Positions 1 to 11,771 of a DNA stretch of 64,000 nucleotides are shown here, in pieces (within the stretch, counting starts at the first letter, position 1; each line of letters opens with the position of its first letter). Below the pieces are notes generated by a model. The model did no database searches. It was not told the DNA's origin and saw only the letters and a program-made list of their open reading frames with translations. The DNA is from Babylonia areolata (taxonomy: Eukaryota > Mollusca > Gastropoda > Neogastropoda > Buccinidae). The position numbers and the translations under genes were made by a program. The stretch covers positions 27,334,199 through 27,398,198 of the forward strand of contig NC_134882.1 in the NCBI RefSeq assembly GCF_041734735.1. Reading direction: 5' to 3'.

Positions 1-1527
1 CTAGTGTGTGATGTCTGTGCAGGGTGCTGTATGGAAGCTGTTGTTTTAGTGTTTAAACATGTGTTTTACACATTGATTTTGACATTGCACAGCACAGTTG
101 AGCATGTGTTACATGAAAAGGTGCTATATGAATTAAATTATTGTTGTTGTTCTTCTTCTTTTTCTTCTTTCATTTTTATCATTGTCTTTGTTATTATCAT
201 TATCATCATTATCATTAATATGATGATGATGATGATGATGATGATTAGCACTCATTGTTGGGCAGAAAGTGATATGTTTATTAATTTTGGGCATTGTGGG
301 GTATGTTATTGGTTTTTAAGTACTGGGATTGGTTTTAATTATTGTGGTAAGTTTTTGTGTGTATTGTGATAGGAGATGTGTGTTATTTGGGTATTGTGAT
401 GTATGATATGTGTTGAGAGTTATGTTTTGTTTGATATTTTGTGAAGATGCATATATATGAATGTGTTTGAGTGAGTGTTTGATTATACACATGTGTGGTT
501 ATGTATGTAAGCTGTCATTTAAGTGTTTAAAAGCATGTTTTACACCAAGGTTTTTATGTTGTACAGCAGAATGGAGCATGTTTAACATGCAGAAGGCTAT
601 GTGAATTGAATAATCATTACTACCAAAATAACAAAATGAAATACAGAGTGTATTCCAATACATTCCAGCAACACAGTTACCCTGTCAAAATGTCCAGTAG
701 AGAATTAAGTGTAACTTATTCTGGATCCCCCCTCACCATCCTTCATCCATAGTAGAAATATTAATGTTAGGATTGCAGCGACTGAGTAGTTTGTTTGTTT
801 TTTCCCTTATTTTTGGACCATTTCTTTCTGTGATACTTTAAGTTACAGGAAAAAGACTAGTGTTCAGACTGAAATAATTGAGTAGGCTTTAAAAAAAATG
901 TTGGATCTCACTTTCAGTCTCCCTTGCCCAGTGGATGTGTGGGTGTGAGTGTGTGTGTGTGTGCACACGCAAGTGAGCAAGCATGCATATATATGTGAGT
1001 GAATGTGAGTGAGTGGGTATTATGTGTGTGTGTGCATGCATGTAAGCATTATGTGTACACAAGCGTTTGTGTGGTTTTTGCAGTTGTTGTGGTAATGGTA
1101 TGTGGATGCACATACACACATACACATGTGTCTGTGTGTGTGCTTCAGGGAGAGAGAACAAAGAAAGAAGTGAGAAGAAACAGACTGATTTCCTCCAGCG
1201 TTTGTTTATTCAGTGACAAGGATTTAGAGCAGAGCCAAACAGAGAGAGGAGAGTGACTGTATAGAAGCTGATATTATGAAATGCACCAAATGGCAATAAG
1301 CAGTGAGAAGCCAGTGAATCTAACACAGCAATAGGCATGGGCAAGTGACGCAACAGACAGAGTGGAGGGTGGAAACGGATTGAAAACCCCTTCCAGTGTC
1401 TGTTGTTGTCAGGTCTTGTTTTTCACGCTTCCTATACATACAAACCATGTGTTCAAAGGTTTAAAAGCCCTCCCAGTATAACATGTTTTGTCTCTCTTTT
1501 TTTTTTTTCTTTTTTTTTTTTTTACAG
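1..1527. other. Left-edge intron or upstream sequence, no exon seen
   Basis: AT-rich, low-complexity DNA leading to a long T tract and acceptor at 1527. It contains a short ATG triplet run (about 218-245), a GT-rich tract (about 945-1140) and two diverged copies of a repeat (36-140 and 510-618). Since exon 1 begins in phase 1, this is probably intron following the D1 exon, which must lie further left. Confidence 0.6.
36..618 (+). repeat. Two diverged copies of a dispersed repeat (36-140 and 510-618)
   Basis: Both copies share a run of matching blocks (GTGTTTAAA, CATGTTTTACAC, TTGAGCATG/TGGAGCATG) and end in a TATGAATT-like tail, which recalls the 3' ends of LINEs and SINEs. The family was not identified. 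Confidence 0.5.
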
Positions 1528-1830
1528 ATGTAAACCACATGTTCACGAAAGAATTTCAATACGGCCTTGAAGTTCTGCCTGTGTACTATGGCCACGAAGC
1601 GACCATCCCTTGTCCTGTGTCCGACCCCTCCTTCAACGTCACCCTCAGCCATTCCTACACACTGGAAGACTTCACCAACAGAAAGGATGTGACCTACGAC
1701 CCCATGAAAGGCTTCATTGTGTCCTTCCCCTACTTCGTGTTCAAGGGAACATTTCAGTGTCGGGCCTGGGCCAACGTGAGCGACGGCGGAATGATGGAGG
1801 AAATCACACGGCTGGTCCTGGTGTATCGTG
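1528..1830 (+). CDS. RTK exon 1 in window: complete Ig domain D2
   Basis: 303 nt, phase 1 to phase 1, the classic symmetrical Ig exon, after a T-rich tract and acceptor TTTACAG, with donor G|GTCAGT. It encodes a whole V/I-set Ig domain with B-strand cysteine in ATIPCPVSD and F-strand cysteine in GTFQCRAWANVSD. The middle segment DPMKGFIVSFPYF parallels the D2 pattern of VEGFRs (WDSKKGFTI in KDR), the main ligand-binding domain in that family. Two N-glycosylation sequons (NVT, NVS) are visible. Confidence 0.9.
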
Positions 1831-3542
1831 GTCAGTGGGAGGCTGACAACATAGCTGCCAACCGTTCCTCATTTTTGGGAATTTTTCCGAATTTTAGCAC
1901 TGATTACGAAATTACGATTTTCTGCATATGTTTCCAAATTAAAAATTTCAACAACAAAAAAAACAACAACAACAACAAACAAAAAAAATGTAAGAAACTG
2001 AACCAGCTTGCTGGGTCCGTACACTGATCCATGTTTTTCAACTGGAAAACAGTTACTGCGCACACACAAGGCACCAGTGCTGCTTTACCAGCGTAACGTC
2101 AAGCAGTGAAAGTCGATGTGATGTGGCCAACAAATCATTATAAAAAAAAAAGGGGGGGTTATCAGCACTTAACTTCACAGTATAAGGAACAGTTTTCATT
2201 TATCAATTCACCATGCCCCCCCCCCCCCCACCCCCCCCCTCCCGAACCCAGTCCCCAACAGGATTCCTAATTTAGGGTCTGGAAGGTTGGCAGCGATGTG
2301 ACAAGGATGGTGTTTTGGAGATCTGACCAGTACCACCTAGAGCGCATGCCCTTGATCACTTGTGGTATAATCATTTGATAATTAGTGGGGGGGAGGAAAG
2401 GGGTGGGTGGGGGCATGGTGGGAACAGAATCTCTTTGGACTGCCACATGGAGTGACGTGACATGTCTCAGTATGTGTGATAGTAAAATATACCCTGATTT
2501 GTAGAACTCTGTCCTGTGCAGCAAGATTCAGCTAGTTTGAAAAATAAAGAAATGGCAGACTTTTTTCTTTTTTTAATTGTGATTAAGCCTTTTATTACTC
2601 TTTTTTTTTTATCACACTTTACAGTGCAGATCAGTAAATGATTATGTAAGTTTTATTTTGTTTTGTGTAATACTTTGAAAATGTTATTTGTGTATTTTGT
2701 TTAAATGAATTTTGTTGTTGAGATGCTGTAATGGTTTGTACCTTGAGCTCAGGACTGCTCCTTTGTTCCCAACGTAGTGTGACTGATGAATGAATGGCAA
2801 GGAAGACACTCATGATCTTTCTCCTCTGAAGTATGAATGTACTGCTTACACAGACATATGCAAAATGGTCAGTGTCTCTGCTGCTCTGAATTGATGGGCT
2901 TGGAACTGACAGATGATGGTGGATATATATATATGTAATATATATATATATATATAATATATATCCCATCTCCCGTACCTTGTCTTTTTCAATGGTGGGC
3001 AGTGGTGAATCAAAGCGGAAGTAAAAGGAACGAGTGAATGGTGTCTCTGTATCAGATACAACCAGTCCCTCTATGATATTGGATCTGATGGACTGTGGCA
3101 TAAAGTTACTCTAGGAAGAATTGACATTTACATTTCTGTAGTTTTGTTTGTTTTGTTTTTTTTCAATTAAAAAAACAACAGCTTATCACTGTACTAAGTA
3201 TTTATTCACATTTTTCTTTAAAAAAAAGAAAAGAGGAGCGCTCTCTTCTCATTAGTCTTACAATCATGTTCTCTGATGTATAGAACTGTGATTCCTCTCC
3301 AACTTTTTTCTTTGTCGTTGTTGTTTCATTTTCATGGATAGTGTGTGTGTGTGCGTGCATGCGCACACTGTGCATGTGTACATGTGTTGGTGTGTCCTAT
3401 GCAGTTTGTGTGAATATTATCAGTTCCTAGTGAAACTTTATTGTTAAATATAATCGTGGCTACAAAGTCATTGTAAAGGACAGAAAGACATGCATTATAT
3501 AAGTAATAACCATCATTCTGTGCTCATGCCTGTGTTCAACAG
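1831..3542 (+). other. Intron 1: no gene content
   Basis: Contains a polyC/CCCCACCCC tract (about 2217-2240), a TA dinucleotide run (about 2927-2960) and several A/T homopolymers. No other coding block, RNA gene or recognisable mobile element was seen. Confidence 0.7.
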
Positions 3543-3694
3543 ACACAGAAATCCTTCCACCTCCCCATTTCCTGAGCTCAGCCTCTCGGCTGCGTGTGGG
3601 AGACCACCTGACCTTGACCTGCAAGATCAAGGTGAAGCCCAACCAGCATGTGGAGCTGTACATGGACTACAAGCAAGAGGGGACGCCTGACATG
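3543..3694 (+). CDS. RTK exon 2: first half of Ig domain D3
   Basis: 152 nt, phase 1 to phase 0. Acceptor TGTTCAACAG; donor ATG|GTGTGT. It encodes the A-C strands of D3 with the B-strand cysteine in GDHLTLTCKIKVKP. The usual core tryptophan of the C strand seems replaced in VELYMDYK, compared with the NWEY type of block in KDR D3. The domain must be completed by an exon that starts in phase 0. Confidence 0.85.
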
Positions 3695-3724
3695 GTGTGT
3701 ATCCAGCGACCATATGTTCAGTGT

Positions 3725-4140
3725 GATAGTGTGATAGTCATGTCTGACTGTGACCAGAACAGCAGAGGAGGCAACTGCTGTCCCGACTATTTGGGCTAGA
3801 ATTTGGTTACAGTGGAGAGTGTCTTGCCCAAGTTACATCTGTTTGGGCTAGAATTTGATTATAGTTGAGAGTGTCTTGCCCAAGTTACATCCCCACTCTC
3901 TTGGCCAAGAGAGTTTCAGGACGGTCGGTGTTGGGATGGTTCCCATAGGCCAACTAGCCCTCAGGGCTGCAGCGCTAAGAGTCAGTGCAGTCTTGCCTCC
4001 AAGTTTGAGAGTCATAGTCCTTCACCAAATGATTTCCCACCGCAGTGGAGAATCCATTGATAATACAGCTCTCACTTTGCTGTTGGCCCAACTGTAAACT
4101 TATGTCAACCTTTGATGTAAGTGGAGTGTTGGGCCTATGT
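3725..4140 (+). mobile_element. Dispersed non-coding repeat of about 400 bp (also nested at 8580-8990)
   Basis: Starts near GACCAGAACAGCAGAGGAGG and runs to about GATGTAAGTGGAGTGTTG. It closely matches 8590-8990, where the same sequence splits a tRNA-headed SINE, so it behaves as a mobile unit. This copy carries an internal duplication (3786-3838 and 3841-3890). It has no coding capacity, so it is probably a SINE or other non-autonomous element of unknown family. Confidence 0.6.
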
Positions 4141-4549
4141 GTGATAGCAATGAATACCATAGTGTGAGTCTGTTTATATAACAGTAATGATAATTCACAC
4201 TGTGTGTGAAGTTTCTTTAGCATTCTGTTTGCATGTAATGTTTGTTTGTTTGTTTTTTAATCAGTTTTGTCTTTCATCTCTCTCTGAATTACAGTTATGC
4301 GTATGTGTGTTAAAGTCTGGTGTGTAATGGCCTTCATCAGTCGCGGCATGAGATTCAGTGCTCTATCAAATACTTTTATTATTCCATTTTGTTATTTGTT
4401 TTCTAAGCATCTGGAAATTATAATACTTATGATATCTTAGACAAATAAATGTTACTTTGAATACATTTGTTACAAAACCTCCAAAGCAAAATGTAAAAAC
4501 AGGTCAGCTTGAACCAGCCAGCAGAAAGAGAGAACAGATTTATATCAAA
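4141..4549. other. Intron 2 unique sequence
   Basis: AT-rich intronic sequence between a dispersed repeat and a large minisatellite. No gene or RNA feature recognised. Confidence 0.5.
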
Positions 4550-5830
4550 TATGTGTGTTTGTGTGGTGATGTGTGGGTGTTGTGTGTTTGTGTGGTGATG
4601 TGTGGGTGTTGTGTGTTTGTGTGGTGATGTGTGGTGTTGTGTGTTTGTGTGGTGATGTGTGGGTGTTGTGTGTTTGTGTGGGTGTTGTGTGTTTGTGTGG
4701 TGATATGTTGTGTGTTTGTGTGGTGATGTGTTGTGTGTTTGTGTGGTGATGTGTGGGTGTTGTGTGTTTGTGTGGGTGTTGTGTGTTTGTGTGGTGATGT
4801 GTTGTGTGTTTGTGTGGTGATGTGTTGTGTGTTTGTGTGGTGATGTGTGGGTGTTGTGTGTTTGTGTGGTGATGTGTGGGTGTTTGTGTGGTGATGTGTG
4901 GGTGTTTGTGTGGTGATGTGTTGTGTGTTTGTGTGGGTGTTGTGTGTTTGTGTGGTGATGTGTGGGTGTTGTGTGTTTGTGTGGTGATGTGTTGTGTGTT
5001 TGTGTGGTGATGTGTGGGTGTTTGTGTGGTGATGTGTTGTGTGTTTGTGTGGTGATGTGTTGTGTGTTTGTGTGGTGATGTGTGGGTGTTTGTGTGGTGA
5101 TGTGTTGTGTGTTTGTGTGGTGATGTGTGTGTGTTGTGTGGTGATGTGTGGGTGTTGTGTGTTTGTGTGGTGATGTGTGGGTGTTGTGTGTTTGTGTGGT
5201 GATGTGTTGTGTGTTTGTGTGGTGATGTGTGGGTGTTGTGTGTTTGTGTGGGTGTTGTGTGTTTGTGTGGTGATGTGTGGGTGTTGTGTGTTTGTGTGGT
5301 GATGTGTTGTGTGTTTGTGTGGTGATGTGTGGGTGTTTGTGTGGTGATGTGTTGTGTGTTTGTGTGGTGATGTGTTGGTGTTTGTGTGGTGATGTGTTGT
5401 GTGTTTGTGTGGTGATGTGTGGGTGTTGTGTGTTTGTGTGGTGATGTGTGGGTGTTGTGTGTTTGTGTGGCGATATGTGGTGTTGTGTTTGTGTGGTGAT
5501 GTGTGGGTGTTGTGTGTTTGTGTGGTGATGTGTGGGTGTTGTGTGTTTGTGTGGTGATGTGTGGGTGTTGTGTGTTTGTGTGGTGATATGTGTGTGTGTG
5601 TGTGGTGATGTGTGGGTGTTTGTGTGGTGATGTGTTGTGTGTTTGTGTGGTGATGTGTTGTGTGTTTGTGTGGTGATGTGTGGGTGTTGTGTGTTGTGAT
5701 GGTGATGTGTGGTGTTGTGTGTGATGTGTGGGTGTTGTGTGTTTGTGTGGTGATGTGGGTGTTGTGTGTTTGTGTGGTGATGTGTTGTGTGTTTGTGTGG
5801 TGATGTGTTGTGTGTTTGTGTGGTGAGTGT
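4550..5830 (+). repeat. GT-rich minisatellite in intron 2, units of about 19-29 bp
   Basis: About 1.3 kb of units built on GTTTGTGTGGTGATGTGT followed by GGGTGTT or TGTGT variants. The strand is almost free of C, so the complement reads as a long His/Thr/Pro ORF, which is an artefact of composition. Order becomes ragged past about 5690, where the deletion-rich segment begins. Confidence 0.9.
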
Positions 5831-6235
5831 GGGTGCGGTGTTGTGGGGACAGTGGTGACCATTTGTGAGATGACGTGAGTGGGTGTTGTGGAGTCAGTTT
5901 GGCAGTACAGCTGTGAGGTCGTGGTGGTCTGGTGTCATGTGTGACACGCAGGTGCTACTGAATCATGCTATGGTGATGTGTTGGGGTATGGGGGGGAGGT
6001 GGGTGGGGGGTGTGGGTTGAAGGGGGACTTTTGTTGAAGTCATTGGCTTTGATGCCAAATTTTACTGGAATCTGGATGGAATCTGATGAACTTTCTGTGT
6101 GGACTCAATATTCGAGGTTAAGAAGAACTTTTAAGCAGCAGGCAGTGATTGATCAGCATAGAGAGATTGGTCTGTTTTTTTCATTATCATTTTACTTTTG
6201 ACTAAGTCAGGTACATTAACTACTGTCGTTCTGTG

Positions 6236-7900
6236 TGAAGGAAGATCAGGAGTAGGTAGTCAGGGCTCAACATCCAAGTGATTACTTATAGCGTTGGACT
6301 TTCAGTACAGATCTTGGGTTTCAAATCGTCGCTGTGCTGTTGAGGATTTTATGTTCAGTAGAAGTTTTATTGATGTTGGTGTCAATATGACATTAGAACA
6401 GCAGAGGAGCATCGTCAATATCTGGTGATTGATTAGTGGAGAGGATTGCTAGTTCGATTTGGCAAGAGGCTTTAGGACAGTAGTGTTGGGATGGTTCAAG
6501 AGCTATGCCAAGTTTCAGCACTAGAGTCAGTGCAATCTTGCTTAGTTTGAAAGGTCATAGTCTTCAAAAGAGTGGAGCTGTAAATGACTTCATTCAGTGG
6601 AAAATAAAGCATGATCATAGCTTGATTTGTGTTGGTCCAGTGTAAGGTAGTAATCTGTTCATGATCATACAGCTTGATTTGTGTTGGTCCAGCTGTAAGG
6701 TATGTAATCTGTGTATGCTAGCGTTGTACGACTGGGAAGTGATTGTTTGTGTTATTGCATGCAGAGATAGCTTTTATGTAAGATTCTAGTGGTCATGTCA
6801 CTGTTGTTGGTTATGGAAAGATTGACATGCAACTGAAAGTGTAGTGTCTACATGTTTGGGTAAGCAGTCATGCATATGAAGCTCATTCATGAATGAACAT
6901 GGGATGCAGCACATTTGAGAAGACAGTGTGTGTGTGTACAGGCTTGTGTCTGTAGTGAGAGTGGTGAGGAAAGGCTTGTGAAGGACTGTTTTTTGTGGTG
7001 ATGTTGGGTGGTTGCTGTTTATGTTTACAATGTGGAAGCTAAGCAGGCCTAAGCATGGAGCTGAAGGTCTGTGTTAGATATGTGCAGCAATGATGATGTT
7101 CGTGCTACATGCTCTGGACAACGGGTGTGTATGTGTTAACACTCCATGTGGAGAAACCAATTCAAATGATGAATGGATCTTTGTGCAACTTGCGAGACAA
7201 ATTGTGAGACGTACAATAGTGAGATGCATGAAGTACATAGACAGTACAATCATGCAAGACAAGGTTTAATGGAAGTCAAGAAGTTGGGGTGAAGACAAGA
7301 TGCGAGATGCAATGAAGGCAGACAATGCGAGACAGACATACAGATGCAAGACAATGGGCAGAGACAATGCGAGCAAGACAATGGGTGAGACAATGGAGAC
7401 AGCGAGATGGAGCAAGCTAGGCAAGACAATGGAGACAAGCATGAAGGAGACAATGCGAGACAAGATGAGGAGACATATGCGGACAGGCAATGAAGGCAGT
7501 ATGTGGTAGAATATGATGATGATGAGGTGAAGGGTATGGAGGGAATGCGAGACAGCAATGAAGGAGCAATGGATGATGTAAGCAGAATGGAGATGGTAGG
7601 CAAGACAATTGAGCAGGATGCAAGCAAGCATGGAGACAGAATGAGGAGATGAGGCGAGCAGATAGGTCAAGACATACAGGAGGCAAGGAGGCAGACATAT
7701 ACAATGTGGCAACAATGCGATGCATGTGCAACATGCGAGATGTGCAAGGCAATGAGCAAGACATGAGAATGACAATGTGAGACATGCATGTGGGATCAGA
7801 GGTGGAGACAGTGCAGGTACATGCGAGGACAGTGATGGAATGCAGTACAGGAGACAAGGAGGGCACATGAGGCAAAGAAGCAGGCAAGACGAACAGCATG
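6236..7900 (+). repeat. Deletion-ridden duplicate of 8408-10240
   Basis: Blocks appear in the same order as in 8408-10240: the SINE head (GCGTTGGACTTTCA), the nested 400-bp repeat, a characteristic internal duplication (6612-6710 against 8872-8990), the SINE tail (GCATGCAGA, ACATGTTTGGGTAA), a single-copy stretch (AGGAAAGGCTTGTGAA) and the ACAATGCGAGACA array. This copy lacks many single bases, disproportionately C. Shared nesting and shared internal duplication show one duplication event or one locus assembled twice, not independent insertions. See findings. Confidence 0.8.
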
Positions 7901-7956
7901 AAACAAGACAATAGTGCAAGGCAGGGTGCGACAAACACATGTTTTCGTGAGGGCAG

Positions 7957-8128
7957 TGCGGTGCGTGGCGGAAGGAACCAGTGGACCGAGCATTTCGGAC
8001 GGATGCGTGGAGACATGCAGGTGCTTGGATTGCGGAATCAGTTCTGGACAAGACATGCTGTGAGGTCCATGGCTGCGTCTGCTCATGTGACAACAACCAC
8101 AGGTCGCTACATCGAATCAAGTACTATG
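7957..8128 (+). CDS. RTK exon 3 (putative): second half of Ig domain D3
   Basis: 172 nt, phase 0 to phase 1, exactly what exons 2 and 4 require. Acceptor GAGGGCAG, donor TATG|GTGAGC. The block is GC-rich against AT-rich flanks and open throughout. It ends CDNNHRSLHRIKYY, which fits the F-G strands and linker leading into the D4 start. The F-strand pattern DxGxYxC is poor (EVHGCVC) and the upstream half is hard to align. The neighbouring DNA is a deletion-rich duplicate, so sequence errors here could have damaged the exon. Without it the frame between exons 2 and 4 does not close. Confidence 0.45.
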
Positions 8129-8407
8129 GTGAGCTGGTTGGGGGTGCAATGTGGGGGCAGTGGGAGTGGTGGGGACGGGGGTGGGGACGTTGAGGGGGAC
8201 TGTGAGTTGAAGATCATGGCTTGTTGCCAAATACTGGAATTGGAGAATGATGACAACTGCTTCTGTTGGACAACATGAATTCAGAGCATTGCAAGAAAAA
8301 ACATTAAGCAGCAAGGGAGAATCAAGAATGCATAGCAAGCATTGTCCTGTGTTTTTTCCATCTAGGCAAGACATTCTGATAGTCAGTACCCATTCACACA
8401 CACATCT

Positions 8408-9235
8408 GTCCGTCCTGAAGGGAAGATCAAGTAAGGATGTTCAAGGGCTCAACATCCAAGTGATTACTTATAGCGTTGGACTTTCAATCACAGCATCTTG
8501 GGTTTCAAATCCCTGTCGCTGTGCCTGTTGATGATAGAGATTTTTATTGATCTCCCAGCTAGAGAGATGTTTTTATTTATGATAGTTGTGTCACACTATG
8601 ACCATTAGAACAGCAGAGGAGGCAACTGCTGTCCCAACTATCTGGGCTAGAATTGATTATAGTTGAGAGAGACTTGCCCTAGTTACACCCCGACTCTCTC
8701 GGCCAAGAGGGCTTTAGGACAGTCAGTGTTGGGATGGTTCCCAAAAGACAGCTAGCCCCCAAAGCTGCAGCACTAAGAGTCAGTGCAATCTTGCCTCCTA
8801 GTTTGAAAGTCATAGTCCTTCACAAAAGACTGAGCTGTAAATGACTTCCCATTCCAGTGGAAAAAAAGCCACTGATCATACAGCTCTGACTTTGCTGTTG
8901 GTCCAGCTGTAAGGTTATGTCAATCTGTCTCACTGATCATACAGCTCTGACTTTGCTGTTGGTCCAGCTGTAAGGTTATGTCAATCTGTGATATAAGCTG
9001 AGCGTTGTACAGACCTGGGAACGCCTGAATTCCCTTTGTGTGTATATGCATGCAGAAGATCAGCTATCCACTCTAAAGATTCAGTGGTCCATGTCACTGT
9101 TGATTTGGTTATGGAAAGAGGAATATACCCAGCTGGCACACCCCTGAAAACAGTGTATGGTTCCCTACATGTTTGGGTAAAGACAGTCATGCATATAGAA
9201 GCCCATCATTCATGACAAATGAACATGGGAGTCGC
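8408..9235 (+). mobile_element. tRNA-headed SINE interrupted by the 400-bp repeat
   Basis: The head at about 8455-8520 has a tRNA-like B box (TGGGTTTCAAATCCC). The body matches the SINE at 23904 up to GATCTCCCAG, is interrupted at about 8580-8990 by the dispersed repeat also seen at 3725, then resumes (CCTTTGTGTGTATATGCATG, then ACCCAGCTGGCACACCCC). The inserted repeat itself contains a 60-bp tandem duplication at 8872-8990. Confidence 0.7.
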
Positions 9236-9599
9236 AGCCCACAATTTGGAAGAAGACGAGGTGTGTTGACAGGCATTGTGTCTGTAGTGAGAGTGGGGTG
9301 AGGAAAGGCTTGTGAAAGGACTGTTTTATTGTATGTTGGGGTGGTTGCTGCTTTTATTTTACAATGTGGAAGCTAACAGCAGGCACTAAAGCATCAGGAG
9401 CTTGAAGGTCTGTGCTTCAGACTCACTCTGCAGCCAATGATGATGTTCGTGCTCACAACTCGCTCTGGAGCAACGGGTGTGTACTGTGTTACACACTCCC
9501 CATGTGGAGAAACCCAAATTTCACAATGACTGAATGAGGAATCTCTTGTGGCAAAACGTTCTGCGAGACAAATCTGTGTTAGACAGTACAATACAGTGC

Positions 9600-10200
9600 A
9601 AGACTGCAATGCAAGACAAGACAGTACAATGCAATTGCAAGACAAGGCAATGCAAGTCAAGACAGGGCAAGACAAGACAATGCAAGAAGGCAAGACAATG
9701 CGAGACAAGACAATACAAGGCAAGACAATGCGAGACAAGACAATGCGAGACAAGACAATGGAAGGCAAGACAATGCGAGACAAGACAATGGAAGGCAAGG
9801 CAATGCAAGGCAAGACAATGCGAGACAAGGCAATGGAAGGCAAGACAATGCGAGACAAGGCAATGGAAGGCAAGACAATGCGAGACAAGGCAATGGAAGG
9901 CAAGACAATGCGAGACAAGGCAATGCAAGGCAAGACAATGCAAGGCAAGGCAATGCGAGACAAGACAATGCAAGGCAAGGCAATGCAAGGCAAGACAATG
10001 CGAGACAAGACAATGGAAGGCAAGACAATGCGAGACAAGGCAATGCAAGGCAAGACAATGCGAGACAAGGCAATGCAAGGCAGGATGATGCGAGACAAGG
10101 CAATACAAGGCAAGACAATACAAGGCAGCAGTACACTGCAGGACAATATAATACAGTACAAGACAAGACAACACAAGACAAGACAACACAAGACAGAACA
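9600..10200 (+). repeat. CAAGACAATG/CGAGACAAGG 10-bp-based minisatellite before exon 4
   Basis: About 60 monomers of a 10-bp motif family (CAAGACAATG, CGAGACAAGG, GAAGGCAAGG) in higher-order combinations, ending about 85 bp before the exon 4 acceptor. A forward ORF happens to run through the array into exon 4, but this is composition, not evidence of coding. Confidence 0.9.
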
Positions 10201-10283
10201 GCACTACAACAAGACAAAGGCAACGCAGCACGATACAACACTATTGTTGCTGATGAGGTCTGCGGGTGCTTGGTGTGTGGCAG

Positions 10284-10446
10284 AGGAGGAGTACCTCTAC
10301 CTGAAGCCTTCTCGGACGGAGTTCGTGGTGAACTCATCAGCAGAGTCTGTGTACTTCTATGTGGAAATCCAGTCCTTCCCTGAACCCAAACTGCAGTGGT
10401 TCCACAACGGTCGTCTGCTGCAGAACAACATCCTCTATCAAATGAA
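10284..10446 (+). CDS. RTK exon 4: first half of Ig domain D4
   Basis: 163 nt, phase 1 to phase 2. Acceptor GTGTGGCAG, donor AA|GTAGGC. It encodes the A-C' part of D4, with the C-strand block LQWFHNGRLLQNN matching the IKWYKNG block of VEGFR D4. There is no B-strand cysteine (SVYFYVEIQ in its place), as in VEGFR and PDGFR D4, a domain used for receptor-receptor contact rather than ligand binding. Confidence 0.9.
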
Positions 10447-10452
10447 GTAGGC

Positions 10453-10459
10453 TGTGTGT

Positions 10460-10490
<31 letters not shown>

Positions 10491-10505
10491 TGTGTGTGTC
10501 ACTCT

Positions 10506-10536
<31 letters not shown>

Positions 10537-10960
10537 TGTGTGTGTGTCACTGTGTGTGTGTGTGTGTGAGTGTGAGTGTGTTTAGAATGAATTCTGTTTT
10601 AGCTGTCCTGTCACACAATACTGGTAATTGTAGACATGTGATTTAAGTGTTCTATTTTGAACATTGGAATGTTGTCATTGTCGAAAAAAAAAAAAAAATT
10701 AGATATGAAGGGAAGAAAAGAATGTGTGTGTGTGTGTGTGTGTGTGTGTAGGGAGGAATTCTGTTCAGTATCCCGTCACGCACACAGATTGTTCACATCA
10801 CCTGAAAGTATTCTATTTTCACATTGGAGTGTTATCATTTAAGATAAAATAGATACATGTATGGGTATGTGTGTGTATGTTTTTGCACACACATGCATGA
10901 TATAGAGATATATTTGTGAACATATGTAGATAAATAAATAAATAAATAAAAAGAGAGACA
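10453..10960 (+). repeat. GT microsatellites and two LINE 3'-UTR-like fragments
   Basis: A GT/TCACTGTG tract (10453-10580) starts six bases after the exon 4 donor. Two related fragments follow (10580-10684 and 10755-10860), each carrying a TCACACA-TGTA-ATTTAAGT-TTCTATTTT order that matches the 3' end of the LINE at 13165. They are separated by a second GT tract. Confidence 0.55.
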
Positions 10961-11099
10961 TTTGTTGAGGTAATCCTGATGGTGGATTTTCTTACATAAC
11001 TAAGAAGAGAAGAACAAACAAAAAATACTGTAAATGTGTGAAGTAAATGAGCAATGAATCATATGCCATTAGCAGTCTAGCCATATTTGTCAGTCTTAG

Positions 11100-11300
11100 C
11101 TGTTCAAGTCAGATTTCCACACAGTCAAGGAAGTCTGGAAAAGTCTTGCAAAAATAGGAAGACCATTTCCTCGGCTGGGCCTCATGGAAATGTTATACCA
11201 TGCAAGGTTTCAAAAATTCTTGAAATTTTCATGGTAACTTTCATGGACATGGAATCAGCATTGAATAAGATTTTGCTAATTCTAAAAATGAAATGAATAG
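11100..11300 (+). mobile_element. Copy of an unnamed dispersed repeat (GGAAGTCTGGAAAAGTCTTG family)
   Basis: Related copies lie at 20765-20930 and 29697-30015, all with a GGAAGTCTGGAAAA core, then CCATTTCC and GGAAAAGTCT. It is non-coding and its family was not identified. Confidence 0.5.
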
Positions 11301-11489
11301 ATAGATAAGCAAATAAGTAAATAAATATACAAAAAGAGAAAACAAAGGCAGTCAAAATACTGAAAATTAAATAAATGTCAAGATCCTGTGAGATGGTTTT
11401 TTGTGGTTTTTTTTGTTTTTTTTTTATACTGTGGACAAAGCATTGTCTCAAAACGTTGTTGTTGTTTTTTTTTATTGAAAGGTGGTTGT

Positions 11490-11771
11490 TCAGAAATGTG
11501 AGATGAATTCCCCTGTGGTTTGTTTAGACAGTGATGAATTCCCATGTGGTTTGTCCGGACAGTGATGAATTCCCATGTGGTTTGTTCAGACAGTGATGAA
11601 TTCCTATGTGGTTTGTTTAGACAGTGATGAATTACCATGTGGTTTGTTCAGACAGTGATGAATTCCCATGTGGTTTGTTCAGTGATGAATTCCCATGTGG
11701 TTTGTTCCGACAGTGTTGAATTCCCATGTGGTTTGTCCAGACAGTGATGAATTCCCATGTGGTTTGTTCAG
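11490..11771 (+). repeat. 32-bp minisatellite carrying the exon 5 acceptor
   Basis: About nine units built on GACAGTGATGAATTCCCATG then TGGTTTGTTCA. The last unit is the real exon 5 3' splice site: CCATGTGGTTTGTTCAG|ACA. Earlier units carry the same TTTGTTCAG|ACA or close variants (TTTGTTTAG, TTTGTCCAG, TTTGTCCGG). Confidence 0.9.

Noticed and set aside
4540-5862. 440-codon His/Thr ORF on the minus strand
   Set aside because: Complement of a GT-rich minisatellite almost free of C; no domain or splice context.
9548-10450. 300-codon ORF joining the CAAGACAATG array to exon 4
   Set aside because: Only the last 55 or so residues are receptor sequence; the rest is array, separated by a good acceptor at 10283.
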